Assembly (NCBI GenBank): GCA_018267195.1
Contig: JAFDYY010000011.1
Coordinates: 1 to 63,354 of the forward strand
DNA length: 63,354 nucleotides
Source: Bacteroidota bacterium
GTDB lineage: Bacteria; Bacteroidota; Bacteroidia; Cytophagales; Cyclobacteriaceae
Reading direction: 5' to 3'
Shown: positions 47,891-57,394 of the stretch, in pieces
Numbering within the stretch: the stretch's first letter is position 1
How the letters are laid out: every line of letters begins with the position of its first letter
Notes under the pieces: generated by a model
Databases searched by the model: none
What the model was told of the DNA's origin: nothing
The model's input: only the letters and a program-made list of their open reading frames with translations
Program-made: the position numbers and the translations under genes

Positions 47891-49345
47891 TCAATAAATT
47901 TCAATAGTCGAAATTACAGGGCAAGTTTTGGCTGACAAAATATTCACTCTGATTTTATTCGTTTCAACAGGGGCAATCTTTAAAATTCGTTTGCGTCCGA
48001 TGGTTGTTTCTCTTGCTACCGGTTCCCATCTATTATTTTTCCAAACCTCAACCGAAAAAAGTTGTACACGCTGGCCAAGTTTTAGGTACTCCTTCAACAC
48101 CACGTACTTTATCTTTTCTTTTTTAGCGAGATTAATCTCAATGGTTCCGGTGGGGCGGTCATCGTTCGTTGCCCAATAGGTTTCATCATCTCCATCGGTA
48201 AGAGCACCCGGTGCAAAGCGATCATCCTGGCCCCGGTACGAATCGGTTTGCACAAGGGCGTTCTTTGCATAGTTTGTTTTAAATTCTTCGTTTAGTAATT
48301 TTCTAAACCCGCGCAGGGACTGTATGTCGTTTTCATGAAACCGTCCTCGTTTATCGGGCGGAATATTGAGCAGCAGCAACGAGCCCCGGCCCACCGATTT
48401 CAAATAAATATCAAAAAGTTGCTCCGGAGTTTTTACCAACGAATCTTCCTTTTGATGATAGAACCATCCCGGCCGGATGGATACATCGCACTCGGCCGGT
48501 ATCCAACGGGTTCCATTTTCAGTTCCCATGTTCAACAAATTTTCAATGCCCGCTTTGCCGGCATAGAGCGTATCGGGTGTAATGGTATTCCAATACGTTT
48601 CGCTCACGTTTCCTTTTTCGTTTCCTGCCCAACGTATGTCGGGCCCTGCATCGCTGAAAAAAAGTACGCGCGGGTCTATTTTTTTTACCATGCTTAACGT
48701 AGTGGGCCAATCGTAATAATGTTGTCCATCTATCTTTCGTGCCTCTCGCTTGCCTCCGTAAAATCCATCGCCTCCGTTGGCACCATCAAACCACATTTCA
48801 AAAACATCAGGATAGGCGGTAAACAATTCTTTCAACTGGTTGCGGTAATATTTGATGTAGGCAGGCGAGCCGTAGTCTTTGTGGTTTCGATCCCACGGTG
48901 AAAGATAAATTCCAAATTTTAATCCGGCTTGTTTGCACGCTTCGGCCACCTCGTGTACCAAATCTCCATTACCGTTTTTCCACGGAGAATTTTTTACCGA
49001 ATGTTCCGTGTATTGGCTGGGCCACAAGCAAAACCCATCGTGATGTTTGCAGGTGAGAATCAACCCTTTGAAACCGGCCTCTTTCAAAACCGAAACCCAT
49101 TGAGTAGGATTACATTCAGTAGGGTTGAATTTCTTTTCGCTTTCATCTCCATACCCCCATTCTTTATCGGTAAACGTGTTAATGCCAAAATGCACGAAGG
49201 CATTCAACTCCATATCGTGCCAGGCAAGCTGAGTCAACCCGGGCACAGGGTCTATCGCCTGGGGTAGGCTTACTTTTTGTTTGGTGCACGCCCCGGCTAT
49301 TCCGGCTATGAGGAAAAGGCTAAGAAAGAATCTGCTGAAGGGCAT
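47891..49345 (-). CDS. Alpha-L-fucosidase lipoprotein (GH29)
   Basis: 484 residues. Lipoprotein signal with Cys20 in LIAGIAGAC. The GH29 catalytic domain has [10 protein letters not shown] and the nucleophile Asp187 in [12 protein letters not shown]-terminal F5/8-type discoidin-like domain (about 360-484; [20 protein letters not shown] in part) may bind sugar. It hydrolyses terminal alpha-L-fucose from glycans at the outer membrane. The start overlaps the end of the DUF255 gene by 26 bases. GT39 follows after nine bases. Confidence 0.93.
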   Translation of the reverse strand: MPFSRFFLSLFLIAGIAGACTKQKVSLPQAIDPVPGLTQLAWHDMELNAFVHFGINTFTDKEWGYGDESEKKFNPTECNPTQWVSVLKEAGFKGLILTCKHHDGFCLWPSQYTEHSVKNSPWKNGNGDLVHEVAEACKQAGLKFGIYLSPWDRNHKDYGSPAYIKYYRNQLKELFTAYPDVFEMWFDGANGGDGFYGGKREARKIDGQHYYDWPTTLSMVKKIDPRVLFFSDAGPDIRWAGNEKGNVSETYWNTITPDTLYAGKAGIENLLNMGTENGTRWIPAECDVSIRPGWFYHQKEDSLVKTPEQLFDIYLKSVGRGSLLLLNIPPDKRGRFHENDIQSLRGFRKLLNEEFKTNYAKNALVQTDSYRGQDDRFAPGALTDGDDETYWATNDDRPTGTIEINLAKKEKIKYVVLKEYLKLGQRVQLFSVEVWKNNRWEPVARETTIGRKRILKIAPVETNKIRVNILSAKTCPVISTIEIY

Positions 49346-51299
49346 CGGTTACGTGGGTTACGGGTAGCTGACAAACTTTATTACGGCAAACATAAATCAG
49401 TGTCTTCTCGTGGGTGGTTTCCCGGCCTTCAAAAAGAGGTAAACTACTCTTAGATTCCGTGCCCATGGTTACGGCTAAAGGAAGATAATGCTGATGTATT
49501 TCTTTCCTAATATTTTTAAAATCATTTCCGGTGATCACCACTTCGTTCATCCCCTCGGTTATTTCTAAAAATAAAATTCCCCAGTAGCTCATGTACACGG
49601 GTTCGGTTGTGATGATCTGGGCAAGTTGGGATGCCATGTTGGCGGCCATTTCTTTCCATTCGTTTTTGTCGAGCATCGTGCCCAATCTGTAAAGGGCACG
49701 TGCCATCACCGAGTTTGATGCCGGGATAACGTTGTCAAAAATTTCTTTCTTTTCGGCAATCAGACTTTCGGCATCCGAAGAACTAAAGCGAAAATATTTT
49801 TCGTGGGTGTCGTAAAATTTAGCGAGCACATGCCCGGCCCAGTGTTCGGCTTTTTTTAAAAAAGATTCATCAAACGAAGTTTCATAAAGAGAACTATAAG
49901 CCTGAATCAGAAAAGCATAGTCATCCAAAAAACCTTCTGTGGATGATCGCTTATTTTTAAACGCCCGGTACACTTTTTCGCTATCAATCGTGTGTTGCTC
50001 GATAAAAGAAATATTATTCAGCGCCAGATTTAAAAATAACTCATCACCAAACGCTTTGTAGCAATCGGTTAACCCTTGAACCGACATGGCATTCCAGCCT
50101 GTCAGGATTTTGTCATCAAGTGATGGCTTTGTTTTTTTCTCACGGTAAGCAAACATTTTTTTCTTTGCTTCCCGGCTCTTTTCATTTTCAGGTTGAGCCG
50201 GTTCGCTCATCAAAATATTTTGTCCATGTTCCCAGTTGCCGTCAGCGGTAAGCTTAAAATATTCGGCAACTTCATTTTTATTTTCGCCAACGGCTTCTTC
50301 AATCTCTTTCCACGTCCACGTATAATATCTTCCTTCTGCCCCTTCGCTGTCGGCATCCAGGGCAGAGTAAAATCCACCTTCTTTGTGCATCATTTCGCGC
50401 GTAAGCCAACCCACTGTTTCGTAAACAATCGTTTTAAAAAAATCATCTTTTGTTACCGCAAAAGCCTCGGCATATAAACTCAACAACTGTGCATTGTCGT
50501 ACAGCATTTTTTCAAAATGAGGTGCAAACCATTCACCATCGACCGAGTAGCGGGCAAAGCCACCGCCTAACTGGTCGTACAAACCTGCGCGTGTCATTTG
50601 CTTCAGCGTGTGCGTAACCATCTCAAGCGCAGATTTATTTTTTGATGTAAAATGATAACGCAACAACCATAGCCAAACGGAGGGCATTACAAACTTGGGG
50701 GCTTTCTCAATTCCGCCCCACTTGCTATCAAACTTATTTTTTAAAATCGAAAACATGTTATCCAGTTTTTCTCTTTTAAAAACATCTTCTTTATTTTCTT
50801 TGGCAAATCGTTGCAGATCGCTGGTCTGTAAATGATGGGCCAGTTCATTGGCCGACTGATTGATCTCCGCCCGCTTTACTTTAAATGTGTGGGCCACCTG
50901 CCGCAACAGTTTCGACCATGATGCCGATGAAAAATACGTGCCTCCGTAAAAAGGTTTTTGATCGGGCGTAAGAAAAACGTTGAGCGGCCAGCCTCCGTTG
51001 ATGCCCATGGCCTGCACTGCTTCCATATAAATTTGGTCAATATCAGGGCGCTCTTCGCGATCAATTTTGATACAAACAAAATGTTCGTTCATCACGGCAG
51101 CGATGTCTTCATTCTCAAACGATTCCCGCTCCATCACATGACACCAGTGGCAGGCCGAGTACCCAATGCTTACCAAAATCGGTTTATCTAACTGCTTTGC
51201 TTCGGCTAAGGCACCTTCCCCCCACTCCTGCCAATGCACGGGGTTATGTGCGTGCTGCAATAAATAAGGAGACGTGGCATAAATAAGTTTATTGGCCAT
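49320..51299 (-). CDS. DUF255 thioredoxin-fold protein (YyaL/SPATA20 family)
   Basis: About 659 residues from ATG 51299 ([20 protein letters not shown]); nine more codons upstream are open. The N-terminal thioredoxin-like domain has the CHWC site (Cys50-Cys53) in [11 protein letters not shown]. The rest is a six-hairpin (alpha/alpha)6 barrel like that of N-acylglucosamine epimerases. Biochemical role unknown. It overlaps GSCFA upstream by 11 bases and the fucosidase gene downstream by 26 bases. Confidence 0.92.
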   Translation of the reverse strand: MANKLIYATSPYLLQHAHNPVHWQEWGEGALAEAKQLDKPILVSIGYSACHWCHVMERESFENEDIAAVMNEHFVCIKIDREERPDIDQIYMEAVQAMGINGGWPLNVFLTPDQKPFYGGTYFSSASWSKLLRQVAHTFKVKRAEINQSANELAHHLQTSDLQRFAKENKEDVFKREKLDNMFSILKNKFDSKWGGIEKAPKFVMPSVWLWLLRYHFTSKNKSALEMVTHTLKQMTRAGLYDQLGGGFARYSVDGEWFAPHFEKMLYDNAQLLSLYAEAFAVTKDDFFKTIVYETVGWLTREMMHKEGGFYSALDADSEGAEGRYYTWTWKEIEEAVGENKNEVAEYFKLTADGNWEHGQNILMSEPAQPENEKSREAKKKMFAYREKKTKPSLDDKILTGWNAMSVQGLTDCYKAFGDELFLNLALNNISFIEQHTIDSEKVYRAFKNKRSSTEGFLDDYAFLIQAYSSLYETSFDESFLKKAEHWAGHVLAKFYDTHEKYFRFSSSDAESLIAEKKEIFDNVIPASNSVMARALYRLGTMLDKNEWKEMAANMASQLAQIITTEPVYMSYWGILFLEITEGMNEVVITGNDFKNIRKEIHQHYLPLAVTMGTESKSSLPLFEGRETTHEKTLIYVCRNKVCQLPVTHVTDALQQILS

Positions 51300-52290
51300 G
51301 GTTATACTCGTGTGGGTGCTTCCCAATCCGTGCCTTTATTTCAGCCATTTCTTGGTCAACGTTTAGCATTGGTTGAAAGGACTCCATTCTAGTTAACAAC
51401 GATTTTAAAAAATGCAAGTGTTTTTTCGATGATTCGTGAAAAGGACGGTGAGCCATGTCCACTTTTACGTGTTGCCAGGACCTCATAATTTTTTTTGTTG
51501 GTTCGTCAAAATATGTTTCGGCAAATTTAGTCCAGATATAATCTATCGCCTCTTCGGTGGGATGAATTAAATCTTTTTTATAAAAACGATAATCGCGCAA
51601 GTCGTCCATCAAAATTTCGTAGGCCGGGAAATACGTTACATCAGGATACTGATTAACCAAGGCATGACAGGCCATGCGTAAAACCGATTTACTAACAGAG
51701 TTTAATTCGAGCGAATCTTTAAGGTGGCGCACCGGGCTAACCGTAAGAATAAGTTTAGCGGCAGGATTAATGGTTTTCAGGCCGGTGTAAAAGGCTGCGA
51801 ATGAATCGAGCACTTCATAGTCGGTTAGCAACTGTTTGGTAAAATGAGAAGCCGGTTTTTTATGGCAATTGGCTACAATCGTTTCGTTGTGCTGTTTATA
51901 AACCCAGGCCGTTCCATAGGTAATCAAAATCCATTCGGCTTTTTTTAAAAATAAATTCGTTTGCGCAATTACCTCTTCCAGTCTGATTTGAAGTTCTTCT
52001 TTTTTTAAAGATGAAAAGGCAGAATGGAAATGGTAGTTAAAATAAATTTCTTCCTGTTGGCCGTAACTTTCTTCAGACGGAAGTTCACCGGTCAATCCAA
52101 AATTTAAAAGGCGGTGAATGGAAACGGGGTTATACACCGTGCCAAACGGGTTAACCGCCACCTGGAATTTACTTTCGGTAAGCCGGTTGCCTATTTCATC
52201 GGCAAAACAGGAGCCGATCGTAAAAACAGGACCGGCCAGTCTGATTTTGACAGCCGAATGATTCGGGAATAATTCGGTTCTCCAGTTCAT
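51289..52290 (-). CDS. GSCFA-domain protein
   Basis: 333 residues. The name-giving motif is visible as [12 protein letters not shown] near residue 28, with later family blocks [13 protein letters not shown] and [13 protein letters not shown], which resemble the catalytic serine, and Asp/His blocks of SGNH hydrolases. Probably a cytosolic esterase-like enzyme of unknown substrate. A near-consensus -7 box ends four bases before the ATG. First gene of an overlapping operon with DUF255 and the fucosidase. Confidence 0.88.
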   Translation of the reverse strand: MNWRTELFPNHSAVKIRLAGPVFTIGSCFADEIGNRLTESKFQVAVNPFGTVYNPVSIHRLLNFGLTGELPSEESYGQQEEIYFNYHFHSAFSSLKKEELQIRLEEVIAQTNLFLKKAEWILITYGTAWVYKQHNETIVANCHKKPASHFTKQLLTDYEVLDSFAAFYTGLKTINPAAKLILTVSPVRHLKDSLELNSVSKSVLRMACHALVNQYPDVTYFPAYEILMDDLRDYRFYKKDLIHPTEEAIDYIWTKFAETYFDEPTKKIMRSWQHVKVDMAHRPFHESSKKHLHFLKSLLTRMESFQPMLNVDQEMAEIKARIGKHPHEYNHGQ

Positions 52291-52294
52291 CCTG

Positions 52295-52302
52295 TAAAGG
52301 TA
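52295..52302 (-). promoter_or_regulatory. Near-consensus -7 box of the GSCFA gene
   Basis: The minus strand reads TACCTTTA (TAnnTTTG with the last G replaced), four bases, ATG. Same spacing as the perfect boxes at 15799, 19465 and 62556. Confidence 0.35.
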
Positions 52303-52365
52303 CTAACTCTGCCTTCTTCTCTTTTCCCTCTTCTTTGCCTAATTTTCCGTATCTAAAAAAAAACT

Positions 52366-53136
52366 ATGCACTTTGTTTCATGGAATGTAAATGGCATCCG
52401 GGCCATCGTTAAGAAAGGATTTGAAGAAAATATCCGAGCCCTCTCGCCCGATGTTTTCTGTCTTCAGGAAACCAAAGCCGCTACAGACGATGTGTATGAA
52501 GTTGCCAAGTTATTTCCGGAATATAAAGTGTATGCCAATTCCTCTAAAGCCCGCAAAGGATACAGCGGCACGGCTTTGTTTACGAAAGATGAACCTATTC
52601 ATGTTTCGTACGATTTGGGCATAGAAGCCCACGACCAGGAAGGCCGGTTGATTACGGCTGAGTATCCTTATTTTTTTTTAGTTACTTCTTATACGCCCAA
52701 TGCCGGTGAAGGACTGAAACGGTTAGACTATCGGCAAACCTGGGATGTTGCCTACCGCGAATATTTGCAATGGCTGGTACGCAGAAAACCGGTTATCGCT
52801 TGTGGCGATTTTAATGTGGCTTATCAGCCGATAGACCTGGCCCGGCCAAAAGAAAATTACAATCAAAGCGCAGGCTACACCCAGCAGGAAATTGATGGCT
52901 TCGGAAATTTATTGAATACCGGTTTTACCGATACCTTCCGTCACTTTCACCCAACCGAAGTAAAATACACCTACTGGAATTTTATTTTTAACGGGCGCGA
53001 AAAAAACGTAGGCTGGCGGATAGACCATTTTCTGGTAAGTCAAAAATTATTACCGCATATAAAAGAAGCGCTCATCTACAATGAGTACCACGGATCCGAT
53101 CACTGCCCGGTAGGGCTGAAGATAGCGGTTAATTAA
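52366..53136 (+). CDS. xth: Exodeoxyribonuclease III
   Basis: 256 residues, endonuclease/exonuclease/phosphatase fold. It cuts abasic sites and degrades 3' ends in base-excision repair. Seen: SWNVNGIRA, the metal ligand in FCLQETKA, ACGDFNVAYQPIDLARP and the terminal GSDHCPVGL with the catalytic His. Cytosolic. Its 3' end overlaps the convergent rnc gene by four bases. Confidence 0.94.
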   Translation: MHFVSWNVNGIRAIVKKGFEENIRALSPDVFCLQETKAATDDVYEVAKLFPEYKVYANSSKARKGYSGTALFTKDEPIHVSYDLGIEAHDQEGRLITAEYPYFFLVTSYTPNAGEGLKRLDYRQTWDVAYREYLQWLVRRKPVIACGDFNVAYQPIDLARPKENYNQSAGYTQQEIDGFGNLLNTGFTDTFRHFHPTEVKYTYWNFIFNGREKNVGWRIDHFLVSQKLLPHIKEALIYNEYHGSDHCPVGLKIAVN

Positions 53137-53852
53137 ATACTAAGCTTCGCGCAGGTTTTTTCGGCTGCATCTTGCTCTGCTTTCTTTTTAGTGAGGCCAA
53201 ACCCCATTCCGTAGGGTTCACCACTCAACATTACCTGGGCTGAAAATTCGCGTCCCCGTCCGTTGCGGGTTTCGGTAATTTCAAATCGAATTTCTTTGGC
53301 ATGGCGCTGTGCCCACTCCAGCAACCGGCTTTTGTGGTTCGTATCCGAATTAACTACCGTGTCCAAATCAAAATACGGCTGGATCAGTTTATCAATAACA
53401 AATTTTTTGCACGAGGCATATCCTTTGTCCAGATACACGGCCCCTACCAATGCTTCCAGTGTATTGCCCAGAATAACCTTTTGCAATTGCACATTTCGCT
53501 GATCGTATTGCACAATGGAAGCAATGCCTATTTTGCGGGCCAGGTTATTGAGCGACTCCCGGTTTACAATGCGCGAGCGTATTTCGGTAAGGAACCCCTC
53601 ATCTTCTAATGGATATTTTTTAAAAAGATAATCGGCCACAGCCGCACCTAAAATGGCATCGCCCAAATACTCAAGCCGCTCGTTTGATTCGCGAAACCCC
53701 CGCGCCTCTTTTGCCTTGCTACTGTGCAACGTGGCCAACCGGTAAAGCGAAATATTAGAAGGAGCAAAACCCGCTATGGTTTTGATGGCGGTAATTAGTT
53801 TTTGGTCTTCTTTAGAAACGGATGAGCCAGATCGCTTCAGTAACTTCCACAC
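53133..53852 (-). CDS. rnc: Ribonuclease III
   Basis: 239 residues from GTG 53852; an ATG at 53906 in frame would overlap fabF by 50 bases and adds an unconserved N-terminus, so the GTG is preferred. The catalytic signature is ESNERLEYLGDAIL, followed by RSRIVNRESL and a C-terminal double-stranded RNA-binding domain (LLEWAQRHAKEIRFEITET in part, AEQDAAEKTCAKL). It processes ribosomal RNA precursors and other duplex RNA. It belongs to the acpP-fabF-rnc operon. Confidence 0.9.
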   Translation of the reverse strand: MWKLLKRSGSSVSKEDQKLITAIKTIAGFAPSNISLYRLATLHSSKAKEARGFRESNERLEYLGDAILGAAVADYLFKKYPLEDEGFLTEIRSRIVNRESLNNLARKIGIASIVQYDQRNVQLQKVILGNTLEALVGAVYLDKGYASCKKFVIDKLIQPYFDLDTVVNSDTNHKSRLLEWAQRHAKEIRFEITETRNGRGREFSAQVMLSGEPYGMGFGLTKKKAEQDAAEKTCAKLSI

Positions 53853-53856
53853 AAAC

Positions 53857-55107
53857 CTACTCGGCTTTTTTGATAATAATCGAGAAGTTGTGCCCGCCAA
53901 ATCCAAATGTATTGCTCAGGGCAACATTTACCTTGCGCTGTTGCGCTTTGTTAAAGGTGAGGTTGAGTTTCGGATCGAGTTCGGGGTCGTCTGTAAAGTG
54001 ATTGATCGTGGGGGGGATAATACTTTCGTTAAGAGCCAGCAGGCACGCAATAAATTCAATTGCCCCGGCTGCCCCGAGCAAATGCCCAGTCATGCTCTTG
54101 GTGGAACTGATGTTCAGTTTATAGGCATGATCGCCAAATACTTTTTGAATGGCTTTGATCTCGCCAATATCGCCCAGCGGGGTAGAGGTGCCGTGTGTGT
54201 TAATATAATCCACCTGTTCCGGTTTAAGGCCGGCTTCTTCCAAGGCCAGTTCCATTACCTTGGTAATGCCGTGGCCTTCCGGGTGCGGTGCCGTAATGTG
54301 GTAGGCATCGGCTGTCATTCCCCCGCCAATGATTTCCCCGAGGATAGTTGCTCCCCGTTTTTTAGCATGCTCATATTCCTCTAAAATTACCGCTCCGGCT
54401 CCTTCGCCCAGCACAAAACCATCGCGGTCTTTGTCATAGGGGCGCGAAGCCGTTTGGGGTGAATCGTTCCGTTCGGAAAGGGCTTTGAGGGCATTAAACC
54501 CGCCCACACCGGCAATGCATACGGCCGCTTCCGATCCGCCCGACACAATGATATCGGCTTTGCCTAATTTAAGATAGGTGTAGGCATCGTAGATAGCATT
54601 GGTAGAAGAGGCACAGGCTGAAACCGTAACATAGTTAGGTCCTCGAAACCCATACTTAATGGAGATGTGGCCCGCACTGAGATCGGGAATCATTTTAGGA
54701 ATGAAGAAAGGATTAAAGCGCGGAGTGCCATCGCCTGCGGCAAAAGCCCGCACTTCTTCCTGAAAAGTAAGCAACCCTCCGATGCCCGAGCCCCAGATTA
54801 CGCCTACGCGGTCTGAGTCTAATTCGGCCAGCGGAAGGTTGGCATTTTTTATGGCTTCATCCACCACGGCCATCGCATATTGTGTGAATAAATCCATTTT
54901 GCGCGCTTCTTTGCGGTCAATGAATTTTTCTACCTCAAACCCTTTTACCTCACAGGCAAATTTGGTTTTGAATTTTGACGTATCAAACTTCGTAATAGGG
55001 GCTGCACCACTGGTTCCATTTTTCAACCCATTCCAGTATTCCGGAAGTGTATTGCCAATGGCCGTCAGTGCGCCTGCACCGGTTATTACTACTCGTTTGA
55101 AAGCCAT
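53857..55107 (-). CDS. fabF: Beta-ketoacyl-ACP synthase II
   Basis: 416 residues. FabF extends acyl-ACP by two carbons with malonyl-ACP. The catalytic triad is Cys165 in VSACASSTNA and the histidines in NTHGTSTPLGD and KSMTGHLLGAAG. Normal length, cytosolic. It follows acpP by 22 bases and precedes rnc by four bases, an order widely seen in Bacteroidota. Confidence 0.96.
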   Translation of the reverse strand: MAFKRVVITGAGALTAIGNTLPEYWNGLKNGTSGAAPITKFDTSKFKTKFACEVKGFEVEKFIDRKEARKMDLFTQYAMAVVDEAIKNANLPLAELDSDRVGVIWGSGIGGLLTFQEEVRAFAAGDGTPRFNPFFIPKMIPDLSAGHISIKYGFRGPNYVTVSACASSTNAIYDAYTYLKLGKADIIVSGGSEAAVCIAGVGGFNALKALSERNDSPQTASRPYDKDRDGFVLGEGAGAVILEEYEHAKKRGATILGEIIGGGMTADAYHITAPHPEGHGITKVMELALEEAGLKPEQVDYINTHGTSTPLGDIGEIKAIQKVFGDHAYKLNISSTKSMTGHLLGAAGAIEFIACLLALNESIIPPTINHFTDDPELDPKLNLTFNKAQQRKVNVALSNTFGFGGHNFSIIIKKAE

Positions 55108-55129
55108 GCGGTGGCGTTGCGGGTAAAAC

Positions 55130-55369
55130 TTATTTTTTTACGTTTTCTTCCAGGTATGAAATAGCCTGGCCTACCGTGGCTATGTTTTCCGCCTGGTCGT
55201 CAGGAATGGAAATATTAAATTCTTTCTCAAACTCCATAATGAGTTCTACGGTGTCCAAGCTGTCAGCACCCAGGTCGTTGGTGAAGCTTGCCTCAGGGGT
55301 TACTTCCGATTCTTCAACGCCCAGCTTGTCGATGATGATTTGCTTTACTTTTTGTGCAATTTCAGACAT
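55130..55369 (-). CDS. acpP: Acyl carrier protein
   Basis: 79 residues from ATG 55369 ([17 protein letters not shown]). The serine for 4'-phosphopantetheine is Ser37 in [11 protein letters not shown]. Strongly acidic four-helix protein, normal length. The frame is open for 28 codons upstream, but the promoter lies there. It opens the acpP-fabF-rnc operon. Confidence 0.97.
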   Translation of the reverse strand: MSEIAQKVKQIIIDKLGVEESEVTPEASFTNDLGADSLDTVELIMEFEKEFNISIPDDQAENIATVGQAISYLEENVKK

Positions 55370-55402
55370 GATTGTAAGGTTTAGAGATTCAAAAAACGAT
55401 GC

Positions 55403-55434
55403 AAATAAAGGCTTTTCGGGGCATATTATCAAAC
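55403..55434 (-). promoter_or_regulatory. Promoter of acpP-fabF-rnc
   Basis: On the minus strand: TTTG (55431-55434), 20 bases, then TTTATTTG (55403-55410), one mismatch from TAnnTTTG. The leader would be roughly 30 bases. Confidence 0.5.
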
Positions 55435-55489
55435 TAAAAAGTTTCGACCTCATTTTCGTGTAAAACTATTTTGCCTGCCATTGAAATTG

Positions 55490-55521
55490 TTTGCCTCCCA
55501 TTGGCGAAATCCTGAAATTTG
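55490..55521 (+). promoter_or_regulatory. Promoter of the IPExxxVDY gene
   Basis: TTTG (55490-55493), 20 bases, GAAATTTG (55514-55521; one mismatch from TAnnTTTG), then three bases and the ATG at 55525. The TTTG belongs to a duplicated unit, TTGCCTGCCATTG / TTGCCTCCCATTG, at 55471-55483 and 55491-55503. Confidence 0.45.
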
Positions 55522-55524
55522 TAA

Positions 55525-55947
55525 ATGGCCAAGCGCAAACGTCTCGATATTGATTTTTCTTTCGATTTTCAGCTTTATGGAATCATTTCCACGCTAAAAC
55601 CCTTTAAACTGGTGTGGGAAATTAACCGGGCTACAGGTAAAAATCTGGTAAAAATGCCCGACTTTGAAATTGAACATAAGACCGGCAACCGGCCTTATGT
55701 TTATTACGCTTCGCCTCAAAAAATAAATATGTTGCGGCTCTTTAAAAATAAAACAAACGAAGAGAGCAGTTCGCGCGAGCCTTTAGTACCCGAACATCCG
55801 CACTTCGATTACATTTTATTACAGCACGGAGAAGCATTTGAAGAGAGCAATCGTTTGCAGGAACTCTTGCGCAATATTCCTTCCGTTGAATTGGCGGCTT
55901 TCATACCTTTGGCGGCCTTAAAATCGAAAGAACATTTTATTTTTTAA
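55525..55947 (+). CDS. IPExxxVDY-family protein
   Basis: 140 residues, basic N-terminus (MAKRKRLDIDF), no membrane segment. The family, named after a motif IPExxxVDY, is found next to pyruvate kinase in Bacteroidota; here the motif reads VPEHPHFDY, a relaxed form. Function unknown. It precedes pyk by 18 bases on the same strand, so they are likely cotranscribed. Confidence 0.8.
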   Translation: MAKRKRLDIDFSFDFQLYGIISTLKPFKLVWEINRATGKNLVKMPDFEIEHKTGNRPYVYYASPQKINMLRLFKNKTNEESSSREPLVPEHPHFDYILLQHGEAFEESNRLQELLRNIPSVELAAFIPLAALKSKEHFIF

Positions 55948-55965
55948 TTCAATTCAAAACAACTG

Positions 55966-57393
55966 ATGGAACGTATCTCGTACAACAAAACTAAAATTGT
56001 GGCCACCGTAGGGCCGGCCTCTAATAATAAAGAAACGCTCCGGGCGCTGATCAAAGAAGGAGTCGATGTTTTCCGCCTCAACTTTTCGCACGGCACACAC
56101 GATGACCATTTAAAAGTGATCCGTTTCGTGAATGAACTGAACTTGGAAATGGGGACCAACGTAGCCTTACTGCAAGACTTGCAGGGCCCTAAAATAAGAG
56201 TGAACGATGTGCGGCCGGGTGTCGAGTTAATTCCCGGACAAGAACTGATTATTACCACCCGCCAGATGACGGGCACCAACGAAATTGTAAGTACCTCGTA
56301 CGAAGGTCTGCCCCACGATGTGAAACCCGGAGACATGATTTTGATTGACGATGGGAAAATAGAACTGAAGGTAAAAGAAGTGCGCGATATGGAGGTGGTT
56401 TGCTCCGTAGTGTATGGCGGGCCACTGAAACCCCGCAAAGGAATAAACCTGCCCAACACCAAAGTATCAGCTCCTTCGCTTACTGAAAAAGATAAAGAAG
56501 ATCTTGAGTTCGGGCTCAGCCATAAAGTAAATTGGGTGGCCTTATCGTTTGTGCGCAAAGCCAAAGACATTGAAATGCTGCGCGAGATCATTAACCGCCA
56601 CAAGGCCGACACCCGCATCATCGCCAAAATTGAAAAGCCGGAGGCATTGGAAAATATAGATGCTATCATTGCCGCCACCGATGCGGTAATGGTGGCGCGG
56701 GGCGATTTGGGAGTGGAGTGCTGGATGGAAGAAGTGCCCATGATACAAAAAATGCTGGTAAATAAGTGCAACAAAGCCGCCAAGCCCGTAATTGTGGCAA
56801 CCCAAATGATGGAGAGCATGATTGAAAACCCCCGCCCTACCCGGGCCGAAACTAACGATGTGGCCAATGCCGTAATGGACGGAGCCGATGCCCTCATGCT
56901 CTCGGCCGAAACTGCTTCCGGCAAATACCCTCTTGAGGTAATCCGCAGCATGGTGCGCACCATCGGATCGGTAGAAAAACAAGGCAACATTTTTTACCAC
57001 TTCCACGACCCCGACCCCGCATCGGCCAATTTCTTTAACGATAGTTTGATTTTAACGGCCTGCAAACTGGCCAAAGATGTAAAAGCCAAAGCCATTGTGG
57101 GCATGACTTTAGTTGGGTATAGCGCTTACAAAGCTTCTTCGCACCGACCCGATGCCAATATATTTGCCTTTACCAGCAAAAAAGAAATCATCAATTCCAT
57201 GAGTTTAGTGTGGGCTACCCGCGCATACCATTACGACAACTCGGCCAGTACCGATAAAACCATGGCCGATGTAGAAGAGATTTTAAAACGTGATGGTCAC
57301 GTAAAATCAGGCGATATTTTCATTGTATTGGCCAGCATGCCCATTTCCGAAAAAGGAAGGACCAACACAATTAAAGTGAATGTGGTAAAGTAA
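55966..57393 (+). CDS. pyk: Pyruvate kinase
   Basis: 475 residues. Last step of glycolysis, phosphoenolpyruvate and ADP to pyruvate and ATP. Motifs: TKIVATVGPAS, RLNFSHGTHDDH, the lysine in IIAKIEKPEA, ARGDLGVE, and ATQMMESMIENPRPTRAE in part. The C-terminal regulatory domain is present but short (ends about 475). Cytosolic. Followed after two bases by a convergent lipoprotein gene. Confidence 0.96.
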   Translation: MERISYNKTKIVATVGPASNNKETLRALIKEGVDVFRLNFSHGTHDDHLKVIRFVNELNLEMGTNVALLQDLQGPKIRVNDVRPGVELIPGQELIITTRQMTGTNEIVSTSYEGLPHDVKPGDMILIDDGKIELKVKEVRDMEVVCSVVYGGPLKPRKGINLPNTKVSAPSLTEKDKEDLEFGLSHKVNWVALSFVRKAKDIEMLREIINRHKADTRIIAKIEKPEALENIDAIIAATDAVMVARGDLGVECWMEEVPMIQKMLVNKCNKAAKPVIVATQMMESMIENPRPTRAETNDVANAVMDGADALMLSAETASGKYPLEVIRSMVRTIGSVEKQGNIFYHFHDPDPASANFFNDSLILTACKLAKDVKAKAIVGMTLVGYSAYKASSHRPDANIFAFTSKKEIINSMSLVWATRAYHYDNSASTDKTMADVEEILKRDGHVKSGDIFIVLASMPISEKGRTNTIKVNVVK

Positions 57394-57394
57394 T

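Noticed and set aside
53776..54384. Long plus-strand frame opposite fabF
   Set aside because: Lies wholly on the complement of fabF and rnc coding sequence and shows no protein-like pattern.
55944..56990. Long open frame on the minus strand opposite pyruvate kinase
   Set aside because: It is serine- and isoleucine-rich, has no family resemblance and mirrors a highly conserved gene; an antisense shadow.
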